The notes under the pieces are model-generated. The model made no database searches and had not been told where the DNA came from. It saw only the letters and a program-made list of their open reading frames with translations. 64,000 nucleotides of DNA, taken from NCBI GenBank assembly GCA_040398465.1, contig JBBAUA010000003.1, forward strand, positions 81,764 to 145,763. The letters are read 5' to 3'. Positions 1-7,182 of this stretch are shown here, piece after piece. The translations under genes and the position numbers were made by a program. The DNA comes from UBA7672 sp040398465. Lineage in GTDB: Bacteria; Pseudomonadota; Alphaproteobacteria; Caulobacterales; Hyphomonadaceae. Every line of letters begins with the position of its first letter. The first letter of the stretch is position 1.

Positions 1-126
1 GAGCAGCACGATGCCCGCCGCCTTCCAGGCAAGGCCGCCAGGAGGCGCAAGGCTCACCCACTCATTGGCGAGATGGGACAGCGCAATGGCGGCGCCGGCG
101 AGAAACAGAAGCGTGCGGGTGTTCAT
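1..126 (-). CDS. N-terminal fragment of a membrane protein, possibly YhhN/lysoplasmalogenase family
   Basis: The reading frame starts at the ATG whose complement is at 124-126 and runs off the left edge, giving 42 residues beginning MNTRTLLFLAGAAIALSHLA. The segment is hydrophobic, followed by a short Pro/Gly turn and a second hydrophobic stretch after WKAAGIVLL. This start is typical of the YhhN family of integral membrane lysoplasmalogenase-like proteins, where a W-K-P/A motif follows the first membrane helix. The family call rests on a short stretch and is tentative; the membrane character is directly visible. It lies upstream of, and on the same strand as, nothing else in the window. Confidence 0.4.
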   Translation of the reverse strand, partial: MNTRTLLFLAGAAIALSHLANEWVSLAPPGGLAWKAAGIVLL

Positions 127-200
127 GCGCGCTTGCTAGCGGGGCGCGGGACGGATGTCGATTTGTCGTGAGGGCAGGGCCAGGACGCGCCTGGAGGGTA

Positions 201-713
201 CTACCGCACGATCTCCAGCACATCCCCCGGCTTCGCCGCCGCCAGCAACGCGAGCAGGTCGTCCCGCGCGCAGGCCACGCATCCCTCGGTCGGCGAATAG
301 TCCGGTCGCGCGACATGCAGAAAGATGGCGCTGCCCCTGCCGGGAAGGATGGGGTCGTCATTGTATCCCAGCGCGACGATCAGGTCGTAGACATGGTCCT
401 CGCGCCAGAGTTTCTCGTGGCCAGCCGGATAGGGCAGGATCACCCGGCGGTTGTAGAAGACGTCCGCCGGGTCGTCGCACCAGCCCGCCTCGGCGATCAG
501 GAGCTCTACCGGCAGGCCGCTCTGCGGCCGGGCGAGGCGGTCGGGCCGCCAGTAGACACAACGCATCGGCCAGGCGCCCAGGGGCGTCGCACCGTCGCCT
601 TCGCGCTTGGATTCTGGGGGCGTAACGCCGCTTCTGCCCAGCGCGCAGCGCGCTTCGCCGCCGGGCCAGCGCAGTCTGCCCGTTGAATCCGCCACGAACG
701 ACGCGCCTGTCAT
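201..713 (-). CDS. L,D-transpeptidase (YkuD-domain) family protein
   Basis: The 170-residue protein carries the YkuD catalytic signature: His133 in FLHVARPDYS followed by PTEGCV with the nucleophile Cys145. A conserved substrate-site region (GVTPPESKREGDGATPLG) lies at residues 29-46, as in proteins that cross-link or edit peptidoglycan stem peptides. YkuD enzymes form 3-3 cross-links or attach or release proteins at diaminopimelate. No obvious signal peptide is seen at this start, so export is unproven; an upstream start is not apparent. It diverges from the response regulator gene at 811, so the roughly 100-base gap should hold promoters for both. The assignment to the fold is secure, the exact reaction is not. 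Confidence 0.85.
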   Translation of the reverse strand: MTGASFVADSTGRLRWPGGEARCALGRSGVTPPESKREGDGATPLGAWPMRCVYWRPDRLARPQSGLPVELLIAEAGWCDDPADVFYNRRVILPYPAGHEKLWREDHVYDLIVALGYNDDPILPGRGSAIFLHVARPDYSPTEGCVACARDDLLALLAAAKPGDVLEIVR

Positions 714-810
714 GCCTCATGTCCGCTTCGTGATGGCTTCCTCGGCTGGAGCATCGTACCTACACTTGCTAAGCCATGCACGCAGAATGCAGGGCCGGGA
801 GATGCCTTAG

Positions 811-1497
811 ATGACAGCCGCCAAGACGATCCTGCTGGTCGACGACGATCAGGAACTGCGCGAGGCCCTGGCCGAGCAGTTCGAGCTGCATGAAGGATTT
901 CGCATCGAACATGCGGGATCGGCAGGCGAAGGCATCAAGAAGGCCGAGGAAGCCCGGGCCGACCTCATCATCCTCGATGTCGAACTGCCCGACATGGACG
1001 GGCGCGACGCCTGCCGTCTGATGCGCAAGCACGGCATCGCGGCGCCGATCGTGATGCTGACGGGCCAGTCGACCGATGCGGATGCGATCCTGGGGCTCGA
1101 TTCAGGCGCGAACGACTACGTCATCAAGCCCTTCAAGTTCTCGGTGCTGCTGGCGCGCGTGCGGGCGCACCTGCGGACGTTCGAGCAGAGCGAAGACGCG
1201 ACCTTCCGGCTGGGACCGTACGAGTTCCGCCCTGCGGCCAAGCTGCTGATCGACGAGAAGGAACGCAAGGTTCGTCTCACCGAGAAGGAGACCAACATCC
1301 TGAAGTATCTCTACCGCGCGGGCGGCAAGCCGGTGGGGCGCGAGGAGTTGCTCTCAGAGGTGTGGGGCTACAACGCCAACGTCACCACGCACACGCTTGA
1401 GACGCACATCTACCGCCTGCGCCAGAAGATCGAGCCGGATCCCGCGAATGCGCGCCTGTTGCTGACGGAGAGTGGCGGGTACAGGCTGCAGGCCTGA
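811..1497 (+). CDS. OmpR/PhoB-family response regulator (CenR-like candidate)
   Basis: This 228-residue two-domain regulator has a receiver with acidic residues D11-D13, phospho-acceptor D56 in LILDVELPDMDG, T84 and K106 in YVIKPF. A winged-helix DNA-binding domain from about residue 130 ends in THTLETHIYRLRQKIEPDP. No kinase gene adjoins it. Regulators of this type next to an L,D-transpeptidase and xthA recall the envelope regulator CenR of alphaproteobacteria, but that identity is an inference from sequence flavour and context. The start follows GGGAGATGCCTTAG (gggag about 10 bases upstream). Its gene ends just before a convergent gene at 1505. Confidence 0.9.
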   Translation: MTAAKTILLVDDDQELREALAEQFELHEGFRIEHAGSAGEGIKKAEEARADLIILDVELPDMDGRDACRLMRKHGIAAPIVMLTGQSTDADAILGLDSGANDYVIKPFKFSVLLARVRAHLRTFEQSEDATFRLGPYEFRPAAKLLIDEKERKVRLTEKETNILKYLYRAGGKPVGREELLSEVWGYNANVTTHTLETHIYRLRQKIEPDPANARLLLTESGGYRLQA

Positions 1498-1504
1498 CGT
1501 CGCT

Positions 1505-1957
1505 TCAGCTCGACGGGCATTCCATGCGCGTGCCTGCGGGTAAGGAGCTCATGCCTGTGACGCGCCAGCCATCCTCGAACTTGCGCAGCTTGTAGAGGCT
1601 GGTGCGATCCTTCGGCGGCATGAAGCCGCCGTCGCTGGTCAGGCGCGTGAAGCGCAGCTCGACCTGGCCAGTGTCGGGGCCGAGCGAACAGCCGACGATG
1701 CCGTGAATGTCGGACACTGTGTAGCCCTGGGATTTCAGGCGATCGAACTCGGCGCCCATACCGGCTTCCGTGCTCCACGGATGATTGCCCTCGAGCCGGT
1801 AGAAGCGCGTGGTGATGGCGGACGCATCATGCGCATTCCAGCGCTCGAGATAGTCCGCCATGAATCGTTCCATGTCGGCGCGATCGTCGGCGCGGGCGGG
1901 CGCGATGGTTGCGATGATCGCGGCGACCAGCATGGCCGTGTGCAGTGTCAACCTCAT
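1505..1957 (-). CDS. Exported NTF2/SnoaL-like small protein
   Basis: The protein has 150 residues, reading from the Met at 1957. It begins with a cleavable signal peptide (MRLTLHTAMLVAAIIATIAPARA) and continues with about 125 residues that look like a cone-shaped NTF2/SnoaL fold. Key pieces are MERFMADYLERWNAHDASAI near the mature N terminus and a repeated beta pattern ending in WRVTGMSSL. Longer in-frame starts exist but would bury the signal peptide behind charged residues. Periplasmic location is likely. No catalytic residues can be named, so the function is unknown. It is co-directional with the lipoprotein gene at 2020-2643. Confidence 0.6.
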   Translation of the reverse strand: MRLTLHTAMLVAAIIATIAPARADDRADMERFMADYLERWNAHDASAITTRFYRLEGNHPWSTEAGMGAEFDRLKSQGYTVSDIHGIVGCSLGPDTGQVELRFTRLTSDGGFMPPKDRTSLYKLRKFEDGWRVTGMSSLPAGTRMECPSS

Positions 1958-2019
1958 GCGAACCTCATCCGCCTCGACGCCTGGGTGGTGTTGCCGGGCA
2001 GGGGCCCGTCGGTCCAGAG

Positions 2020-2643
2020 CTACGCGCAACCCTCGACATACTGGATGCTCGGACCGCCCGCGTGGATCGCGCCGACTTTGCCGGCGCCGTCGATCTCGTA
2101 GACGATGCCGCGGGCCGCTTCATCCTGCACGTAAGGCTCCGCGCGCGGGCCGCCTTCCCAGGCGGTGATGTATTCAGCCGGCGCGTCCTGGTATTTGTGC
2201 GGGCTCGCGACGGCGCTCGCGCCGTAGACCTCTTTCACCTTAGCGGCGGTGTCGCCCAGGCCGAGCCCTTTGCTGTCCTTTACTGCCGACATGTCGCCGA
2301 TGGAGATGCGCGAGAGCTTCTCCGCCTCGAGCATCACCCAGAAACCGTCAGGCGTCCGTATCGGCTGGAATTCCAGACAGTCGCTGCCGGGAATGCCTGC
2401 AGCGTCGGGCGACCGCGTATCGCCCACGGCGGCTATGACCTCGGCCTTCGTCATGCCGATGCGAAGCGGACCCCAGCCGTTGGCGGTCAGTGAATCGCCG
2501 GCCGGGGCGGGCGTGGCTTCTGGCGGGGTGACCGGCGTTTCGGCGGTCGGCGTGGCGGGCGCAGGCGCTTCCGCTGCCGGGCTGCAAGCGGCGAACGCCA
2601 GCGCGACCGCGGACAGCGTGGAGAAGAGGGCGAGGCGCTTCAT
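2020..2643 (-). CDS. Lipoprotein of unknown function
   Basis: The 207-residue product starts MKRLALFSTLSAVALAFAAC, a type II signal peptide with lipobox LAFAAC. A Pro/Ala/Thr-rich linker to about residue 50 follows, then a globular domain beginning GWGPLRIGMTKAEVIAAVG. The 'G.iriGMt..ev...lG' opening is common in small periplasmic proteins with a SmpA/OmlA-like or beta-lactamase-inhibitor-like fold, so such a fold is possible here. It contains two cysteines in the mature part (DCLEF and the C-terminal EGCA) that could pair. It sits between xthA and the NTF2-like gene on the same strand with about 60-base gaps. Membrane anchoring is well supported, function is not. Confidence 0.7.
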   Translation of the reverse strand: MKRLALFSTLSAVALAFAACSPAAEAPAPATPTAETPVTPPEATPAPAGDSLTANGWGPLRIGMTKAEVIAAVGDTRSPDAAGIPGSDCLEFQPIRTPDGFWVMLEAEKLSRISIGDMSAVKDSKGLGLGDTAAKVKEVYGASAVASPHKYQDAPAEYITAWEGGPRAEPYVQDEAARGIVYEIDGAGKVGAIHAGGPSIQYVEGCA

Positions 2644-2705
2644 GACGGACTTCCGATTATCGCAGGGCTTGGGAGATAACACAGGCCGCCAGTCAGGCAG
2701 GGCGA

Positions 2706-3521
2706 CTAGGCTGCAGCAGTCACCGTCACGGTCACCGGCACGTGGTCGGAGGGTTTCTCCCCGCCGCGCTCTTCGGCGTGGATCTGGTAGCTTTCGATAT
2801 CGACCAGCGGCGCCGCGCGCTTGTCGGCCCACCAGTGATCGAGGCGGCGCCCGCGGTTGGAGAGTTTCCAGTCGGCGGCGCGATAGCTCCACCAGGTGTA
2901 GAGCTTTTCATCCGGCTTGTGCTTGGCGCGCGCGATGTCGGTGAACTTGCCCTCCGCCAGCACGCGCTTGAGGCCGTCCGTCTCGACCGGCGTATGGCTC
3001 ACAACGTTCAGCAACTGCCGGTGCGACCAGACATCGTTCTCTTCAGGCGCAATGTTTATGTCACCGGCGACAAGGAGCGGCATCGCCGAGCGCCTGGCGG
3101 CCCGCGCGGCGTAGACCTCGCGCATGCGTTCGACGAAATCGAGCTTGTGCGCGAACTTCTCGTTGATCTCGGGGTCGGGAATGTCCGCGCCCGCAGGCAC
3201 ATAGAGATTCTGCACCTCGAATCCGGCAACTTTCACCGCCGCACAGCGCGCATGTCCATGACGGCAGAGCCCCGGCGTCTCCAGCGGCTCGATCGGCAGT
3301 TTCGAGACGATCGCGACGCCATGCATCCCTTTCTGGCCGGAGAGGTGGATATGCCTGTAGCCCGCCGCTTCGAACGCCTTCCGCGGAAACTGGTCATCGA
3401 GGCATTTGATCTCCTGCAGGCACAGGACATCCGCCTTCTCACGCTTGAGGAAAGCGACGACGCGGTCGATGCGTAGGCGAACCGAATTGATGTTCCAGGT
3501 CGCCAGGGAAAGGCGGTTCAT
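2706..3521 (-). CDS. xthA: Exodeoxyribonuclease III
   Basis: The 271-residue protein starts MNRLSLATWNINSVRLR, the standard opening of exonuclease III. It has the metal-binding Glu in CLQEIKC, the Y/N region (NLYVPAG), the GDINIAP motif holding the catalytic Asp and Asn, and the C-terminal SDHVP with the catalytic His. It is an AP endonuclease and 3'-5' exonuclease for base excision repair in the cytoplasm. The Met at 3521 is preferred over an upstream one at 3587 because homologs start with this core. It is followed by the lipoprotein gene on the same strand; lolA lies upstream on the same strand behind a 395-base gap. Confidence 0.95.
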   Translation of the reverse strand: MNRLSLATWNINSVRLRIDRVVAFLKREKADVLCLQEIKCLDDQFPRKAFEAAGYRHIHLSGQKGMHGVAIVSKLPIEPLETPGLCRHGHARCAAVKVAGFEVQNLYVPAGADIPDPEINEKFAHKLDFVERMREVYAARAARRSAMPLLVAGDINIAPEENDVWSHRQLLNVVSHTPVETDGLKRVLAEGKFTDIARAKHKPDEKLYTWWSYRAADWKLSNRGRRLDHWWADKRAAPLVDIESYQIHAEERGGEKPSDHVPVTVTVTAAA

Positions 3522-3881
3522 ATCGCGGGAAAGCCGGGGTGCGTGAAATGGCGGTATCAATCGACCATCAGGTGCGCCGGCCTGCAAATCAAGGAAAAGC
3601 GCGTGGCCGTCGCGGCGGAAAGCTGGCCCGGAATGCTAACGCGCCCGGCTGCGGGGACAGCCAGGCGCGCGCTGCGCCCCGGGGGCGCTGATGGGCCGGG
3701 GGATAGCTCCGGCATTCGATTCGCTTCGAGTGCCTGTGGGGGGATGCTCAGGCGCGAGCGAACTCGATCCACGTTGCAATTAGGACACGAACCGCATGAT
3801 TTGTCACGCAAAGCATGGTTAAAGTTTGCGTGTGTCGAGAAGCCTACGGGTAATCCCTGAGGTCCAGGCAGGTGGACGTAA
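3522..3881. other. Gene-free interval between xthA and lolA
   Basis: I see no convincing coding frame here; the open frames on both strands have scrambled composition and no start signals. The interval should contain the xthA promoter (minus strand). It includes a TTAACCAT sequence on the minus strand near 3817-3824, a variant reported for CtrA sites, but about 300 bases from xthA, so its meaning is doubtful. A GANTC (GATTC) methylation-type site occurs around 3719. Confidence 0.4.
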
Positions 3882-3909
3882 GACCGGAGCGACCGAAGCC
3901 GCTCCGGTC
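3882..3909 (-). terminator. Hairpin terminator downstream of lolA
   Basis: Perfect 9-base arms GACCGGAGC (3882-3890) and GCTCCGGTC (3901-3909) enclose a 10-base loop. The hairpin sits 8 bases beyond the lolA stop codon. Read on the minus strand, it is followed by TTACGTCC, so the U tract is poor and termination efficiency is uncertain. Confidence 0.55.
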
Positions 3910-3916
3910 AAAGTCG

Positions 3917-4699
3917 TTATCGACGGTCGTCGCCAGCGTCGCTGGGGTCTTTCACGACGAAGAGCGACGGCTTGAGCGCGACGTTCTTCTTGATGCCGCT
4001 CAGTTGCACGCGGGTCTCCGCGCCTGAGCCGTCGATCTGGCGCCAGCCAAGCAGTTCGAAGTCCGACTCGCGGAATTGCAGGATCATCTTGCCTTCAGCC
4101 TCGCCGGTCTTGTCGACCAGCGTGACGTAGTGCGAGCCGTTCGACGTCTGCACGTCGGTGACGCTGCCGTCCTTCCGGAGATCGATGTTCGAACGAAGGA
4201 AAAGGCTCAGCGGCGTCGAGGACAGCGGCACGGCGTCATAAGCCCTGCGCTTGGGCTCCTCGATCGAGACGGTCGTGCCGTCGGACACGATGAAGATGGG
4301 CTCGGGCACAGTGTACTCGAACCGCACCTTGCCGGGACGGCTGATATAGAATGCGCCGCTCGATGGGGAGTTTGACGGATCCACCTGAGTGAAGCTCCCC
4401 TGCACAGTCTTGGTGTCGCTCATCGCCTTGGCGACGCGATCAATGATGGCGTTGCGGTCAAGCGCGCCGGGCGCCTGCACCTTGACGATCCGGGCATCTG
4501 CAGGCCTGGCGGCCAGTTTCGGCGCTGCAACCTTTGGCAAGGCGACCGGCGCCTTCACCACCGGCGCAGGGGCAGGGGTCACCGCCGGCGCGTTCACGGG
4601 CGCCACGGGAAGCGGCGCGATTTCGACTGGCGCCGGCGCAGCCAGAGCTTGCGCGGACACGGACAGGGCGAGTGGGAAGAAGGTGCTCAGGATGCTCAT
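3917..4699 (-). CDS. lolA: Outer-membrane lipoprotein carrier protein LolA family
   Basis: From the Met at 4699 the product has 260 residues. It has a signal peptide (MSILSTFFPLALSVSAQALA), a long Ala/Pro/Val-rich spacer to about residue 75, then the LolA fold. Visible LolA features are TVQGSFTQVDPS, FYISRPGKVRFEY, 'FIVSDGTTVSIEEPKRRAYD', and late GWRQIDGSGAETRVQLSG. LolA carries lipoproteins across the periplasm. The Pro/Ala spacer is unusual compared with the compact enterobacterial protein. A GAGG lies about 9 bases before this start; longer in-frame starts add a charged, non-exported segment. In many alphaproteobacteria lolA adjoins ftsK; here they are separated by plus-strand genes. Confidence 0.88.
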   Translation of the reverse strand: MSILSTFFPLALSVSAQALAAPAPVEIAPLPVAPVNAPAVTPAPAPVVKAPVALPKVAAPKLAARPADARIVKVQAPGALDRNAIIDRVAKAMSDTKTVQGSFTQVDPSNSPSSGAFYISRPGKVRFEYTVPEPIFIVSDGTTVSIEEPKRRAYDAVPLSSTPLSLFLRSNIDLRKDGSVTDVQTSNGSHYVTLVDKTGEAEGKMILQFRESDFELLGWRQIDGSGAETRVQLSGIKKNVALKPSLFVVKDPSDAGDDRR

Positions 4700-4837
4700 G
4701 GGCACCAACCTCGGCTTCGCAACAGGCGAAAACAAGACCGGCTCAAGGAATTTTCGCCCTGTTTTCATGAACATCGGTTCAGTCCTAAGCTGTTTCGCCC
4801 ACGGTGTGTGCCATGGCTTGCGGAGAGACCTAACGCG

Positions 4838-5236
4838 ATGGGCCCAAAGCAGTTTCATGACGTGGTGCTGGGCTTTCCGCATACGGAACTGTCAACATCC
4901 TACGGCCAGCCCGCCTACAAGGCGTTCGGAAAATTCCTGACGCGCCTGCGCAGCGAGGACGACAGCGTCGTGCTGGGGCGGGTGAGTTTCGATGAACGGG
5001 AAATGCTCTGTGCGGCCGATCCGGAGTTATTCCACTTCACTGATCATTACCGGAATTACCCGATGGTCCTCGCGCGGCTGAAGCGCCTCGACGCCAAGAC
5101 GCTGCGTGGCTATCTGGACAGGCAGTGGCGCCATAATGCGCCCAAGAAGTGGCTCAGGGCTTGGGATGAGGGGAAGGCGCCGCCGGCGCCTCCCGCGAAG
5201 TCGCAGAGCGCGCGGCCGAGGAAGAAGACGCGATGA
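4838..5236 (+). CDS. MmcQ/YjbR family protein
   Basis: The protein has 132 residues. The YjbR fold is recognisable from FPHTELSTSYGQPAYKAFGKFLTRL, the segment SVVLGRVSFDEREMLCAADPELF, 'HYRNYPMVLARL' and the C-terminal ...APKKWLRAW that closes this family. YjbR/MmcQ proteins are small cytosolic proteins with a CyaY-like fold; some are described as DNA-binding, but the role is not settled. A basic Pro/Ala tail (from about residue 112) extends it. Its stop codon overlaps the next start as ATGA, so translation of the following exported protein is probably coupled. Confidence 0.8.
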   Translation: MGPKQFHDVVLGFPHTELSTSYGQPAYKAFGKFLTRLRSEDDSVVLGRVSFDEREMLCAADPELFHFTDHYRNYPMVLARLKRLDAKTLRGYLDRQWRHNAPKKWLRAWDEGKAPPAPPAKSQSARPRKKTR

Positions 5237-5532
5237 AGACGTTGCTGATCCTTTTGCTTGCCGCCGCGCTGGCGGCCGGCGGCTATCTCACACGGCCGGA
5301 CGAGAAGGCGCACGAGGCGAACGCCGAGACGCAGCTTTCCTCGACGCGTGGCGGTTTCGATATTGGCGAGCTGATTGCGGACAAGGTGTTCGCGGCAAGC
5401 GCCAAGGACAGCCGCAAGTTCGAGGATCTCTTCGTCGCAACGAAATACACGGTGAAAGCCGACAATGCGGTGATCATGGAATGCCTCGGCCTCTATGCGC
5501 AGTTCCTCTGCTCGCAGCCCGAAGAAAAATAG
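5233..5532 (+). CDS. Small exported/anchored protein, paralog 1 of 3 (CxGx6C motif)
   Basis: The protein has 99 residues. It has an N-terminal hydrophobic helix (MKTLLILLLAAALAAGGYLT) followed by RPDEKAH and a charged middle, then FEDLFVATKYTV and ECLGLYAQFLC. The last part fits C-x-G-x6-C, which also occurs in the next two genes, so these are diverged tandem paralogs. The pattern T-x-P after the helix, an F-x-D-x-x-V-A-T strand and a Cys/Gly strand is reminiscent of DUF4359-type small exported proteins; that link is my inference. The two cysteines could form a disulfide in the periplasm. It is translationally coupled to the YjbR gene (ATGA). Function unknown. Confidence 0.75.
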   Translation: MKTLLILLLAAALAAGGYLTRPDEKAHEANAETQLSSTRGGFDIGELIADKVFAASAKDSRKFEDLFVATKYTVKADNAVIMECLGLYAQFLCSQPEEK

Positions 5533-5600
5533 GTCATAAGGCTCGCGCGGGGCGCTTGAGGCGCAAGACTGCTGGAGCGGTGGGGGCCGGAGCGGATGCG

Positions 5601-5891
5601 ATGCGCGGTTTTGTGGTTCTGCTGGTCCTGATGGGCCTTGCCGGCGCTGGCGCCTGGTATACGCGGCCAAGTCACGGGCTTCATCGTGGCGTCGCGAGTT
5701 CACTGATGGCGGAAGGACGCGTGGCGCGGCCCGAACAGGCGGCGGGTGCATGGGCCTTCGACGATTTTCTCGTCGCGACACGTTCGACCATGACGTCAGA
5801 CGATCGTGAATTGCTGGAATGCTGGGGCTTCTTCTCCCGCTTCCTCTGCACGGGCGCCGTGCCGCAAGCGGACGCCGCGGCTTCCGCCTGA
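5601..5891 (+). CDS. Small exported/anchored protein, paralog 2 of 3
   Basis: The protein has 96 residues, beginning MRGFVVLLVLMGLAGAGAWY, then TRPSHGLHRGV. The diagnostic tail is FDDFLVATRSTM ... ECWGFFSRFLC, matching C-x-G-x6-C of its neighbours. The start at 5601 has GGAG 8 bases upstream. An Ala-rich tail follows the second cysteine. Placement 68 bases after paralog 1 and 22 bases before paralog 3, on the same strand, suggests one transcript ended by the hairpin at 6216-6245. Function unknown; probably periplasmic or inner-membrane tethered by the uncleaved N-terminal helix. Confidence 0.7.
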   Translation: MRGFVVLLVLMGLAGAGAWYTRPSHGLHRGVASSLMAEGRVARPEQAAGAWAFDDFLVATRSTMTSDDRELLECWGFFSRFLCTGAVPQADAAASA

Positions 5892-5913
5892 GACCAGGGA
5901 AGGGGCGTCAGGG

Positions 5914-6192
5914 GTCAAACGATATCTCGCAGTCGTAGCAATCATCCTTGCCACGCTGGTCGCCCTTGGCGTGTGGCTGAAACCGCCGCTGGCGGACATG
6001 CGCGAAGGCGTCGACGAGGGGCTGGCCGCCTATGCGGCCGAGAATCTCAAGGCAGGGGAGGCGATGCCGGAAGTGAGCCATGTCGAATCGCATGACTGGC
6101 TGGTGGCGGTCTCGCATTCGGCGAAGGCCGGCGAGAAGACGTTCTACTGTGTCGGCGCGTTCAAGGTGACGATCTGCCAGGAACCCGATTGA
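5914..6192 (+). CDS. Small exported/anchored protein, paralog 3 of 3, with no standard start codon
   Basis: The coding region reads (V)KRYLAVVAIILATLVALGVW, then KPPLADMREGVDEGL, and ends DWLVAVSHSAK ... CVGAFKVTIC, again matching C-x-G-x6-C. By analogy with its paralogs the first codon should be at 5914, just after a good ribosome-binding stretch (AGGGAAGGGG at 5896-5905), but this codon is GTC. The only upstream in-frame ATG/GTG/TTG before the frame closes is a GTG at 5806 inside paralog 2, which would add a basic, non-signal-like 36 residues. Either GTC is used as a weak start, or the start was lost by mutation and this is a dying copy, or the base is a sequencing error. The body of the gene shows no stop or frameshift. 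Confidence 0.6.
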   Translation, partial: VKRYLAVVAIILATLVALGVWLKPPLADMREGVDEGLAAYAAENLKAGEAMPEVSHVESHDWLVAVSHSAKAGEKTFYCVGAFKVTICQEPD

Positions 6193-6215
6193 AGCGGCCG
6201 CCAGAATAGAAAAGA

Positions 6216-6245
6216 CCGGCCCCTGACATTTAAGTCTGGGGCCGG
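6216..6245. terminator. Bidirectional hairpin terminator between paralog trio and cspA
   Basis: Arms CCGGCCCC (6216-6223) and GGGGCCGG (6238-6245) are perfect, with partially paired flanks AAAAGA and CCTCTT outside. It lies in the convergent gap between the plus-strand trio and the minus-strand cold-shock gene, so it can serve both. Confidence 0.7.
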
Positions 6246-6314
6246 CCTCTTCTCGTTCCTGTCAGGTGCGCGGCTGCACGCCCACACCAACAGGACAGCC
6301 ATTTGGCGACAGTG

Positions 6315-6524
6315 TTAGCTGACGCGCAGGTTCACGGCCGACATTTTGCCGGAGCGCTTGTCGGCTTGTTCTTCGAACGACACTTTCTGGCCGTCGACGA
6401 GGCCACGAAGGCCGGCAGCTTCCACGGCGCTGATGTGGACGAAAACGTCCTTCGCGCCGTTATCCGGCTGGATGAAGCCGTAGCCTTTGGTGGTGTTGAA
6501 CCATTTAACAGTTCCGGTCGCCAT
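6315..6524 (-). CDS. cspA: Cold-shock protein (CspA family)
   Basis: This is a 69-residue single cold-shock domain: MATGTVKWFNTTKGYGFIQP has RNP1 (KGYGFIQ) and DVFVHIS is RNP2. It binds single-stranded RNA/DNA and acts as an RNA chaperone in the cytoplasm. Length and sequence match the typical family exactly. The roughly 300-base upstream region without genes is consistent with a long, structured 5' leader, common for csp genes, although no specific fold is claimed here. Confidence 0.95.
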   Translation of the reverse strand: MATGTVKWFNTTKGYGFIQPDNGAKDVFVHISAVEAAGLRGLVDGQKVSFEEQADKRSGKMSAVNLRVS

Positions 6525-6826
6525 TTCTGGGTCTTCCTTGCAAGTAAACGTGACGACGTCCGCGCGTACGCGGTCCGCCCTTGGATCATCAAGCGTGGGT
6601 GGATGTCGTCAGCAGGCGCCGGTAGCCAATTACGGTGCGGCGTCGGGCCAAGTCGTCGGCCGAAACTCGATGGCGGGCTTATAGCGCATCTGGAAGCGCT
6701 TGGCAAAAGCGTTCGGCGCCGGTCAGTTTGCCTTGATTATTGGCCCTTCTGGGCGCATTTCATACATGTCGTTCTTTGAAAGCGCAGGCTCTTGCCTGCA
6801 CGGAGGGCGCCCACAAGGAGCTTCCG
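6525..6826. other. Divergent intergenic region between cspA and a small basic-protein gene
   Basis: No gene is seen in these 302 bases. They must contain the cspA promoter/leader (minus) and the promoter for the gene at 6827 (plus). A short AT-richer patch at about 6728-6775 is the only promoter-like composition change. No clear -35/-10 pair could be fixed by eye. Confidence 0.4.
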
Positions 6827-7108
6827 GTGTCCATCGAAGACAGAATTCCCCAGCTGACGGACAAGGAACTGGAGAACCTCCACGACAATGCCGAGCGGAT
6901 TTCGAAAGGCGCCGCATCCAAGCAGCAGACCGAAGCCGCCCGCCTACTCCCGATTATCGCCAACGCGCTCGTCGATCGGAAGAAGACCCGCGCGACCGAA
7001 GCCGCCGAGAAGAAAGTGACGCGCCAGAAAGACATGGCCGACGCCCGCGCCAAGAAGGCTGCACAACGCAAGGCTGCAAAAGCCGAGAGCGAAGCTGCCG
7101 CAGAGTAG
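6827..7108 (+). CDS. Small Lys/Ala-rich conserved hypothetical protein
   Basis: A GTG start at 6827 with a textbook AAGGAG at 6815-6820 (6-base spacing) gives 93 residues: MSIEDRIPQLTDKELENLHD at the front, then a helical, highly charged body and a Lys/Ala/Glu-rich tail (DARAKKAAQRKAAKAESEAAAE). It looks entirely alpha-helical with probable coiled-coil and could bind nucleic acid through its basic tail; there is no signal peptide or membrane segment. Adjacent cspA suggests only proximity. The strong ribosome-binding site and a dedicated terminator argue that it is a real, well-expressed gene. Function unknown. Confidence 0.8.
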   Translation: MSIEDRIPQLTDKELENLHDNAERISKGAASKQQTEAARLLPIIANALVDRKKTRATEAAEKKVTRQKDMADARAKKAAQRKAAKAESEAAAE

Positions 7109-7130
7109 GGCGGATCGGATCAAACAAATG

Positions 7131-7160
7131 AAAAGGCCGGCTCCGATGAGCCGGCCTTTT
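7131..7160. terminator. Strong bidirectional rho-independent terminator
   Basis: Perfect 12-base arms AAAAGGCCGGCT (7131-7142) and AGCCGGCCTTTT (7149-7160) enclose the loop CCGATG. The arms end in A4/T4, so the element works on both strands, ending the gene at 6827 and ftsK. Confidence 0.92.
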
Positions 7161-7182
7161 CCGTTTCAAGCCGCTGATGTGG

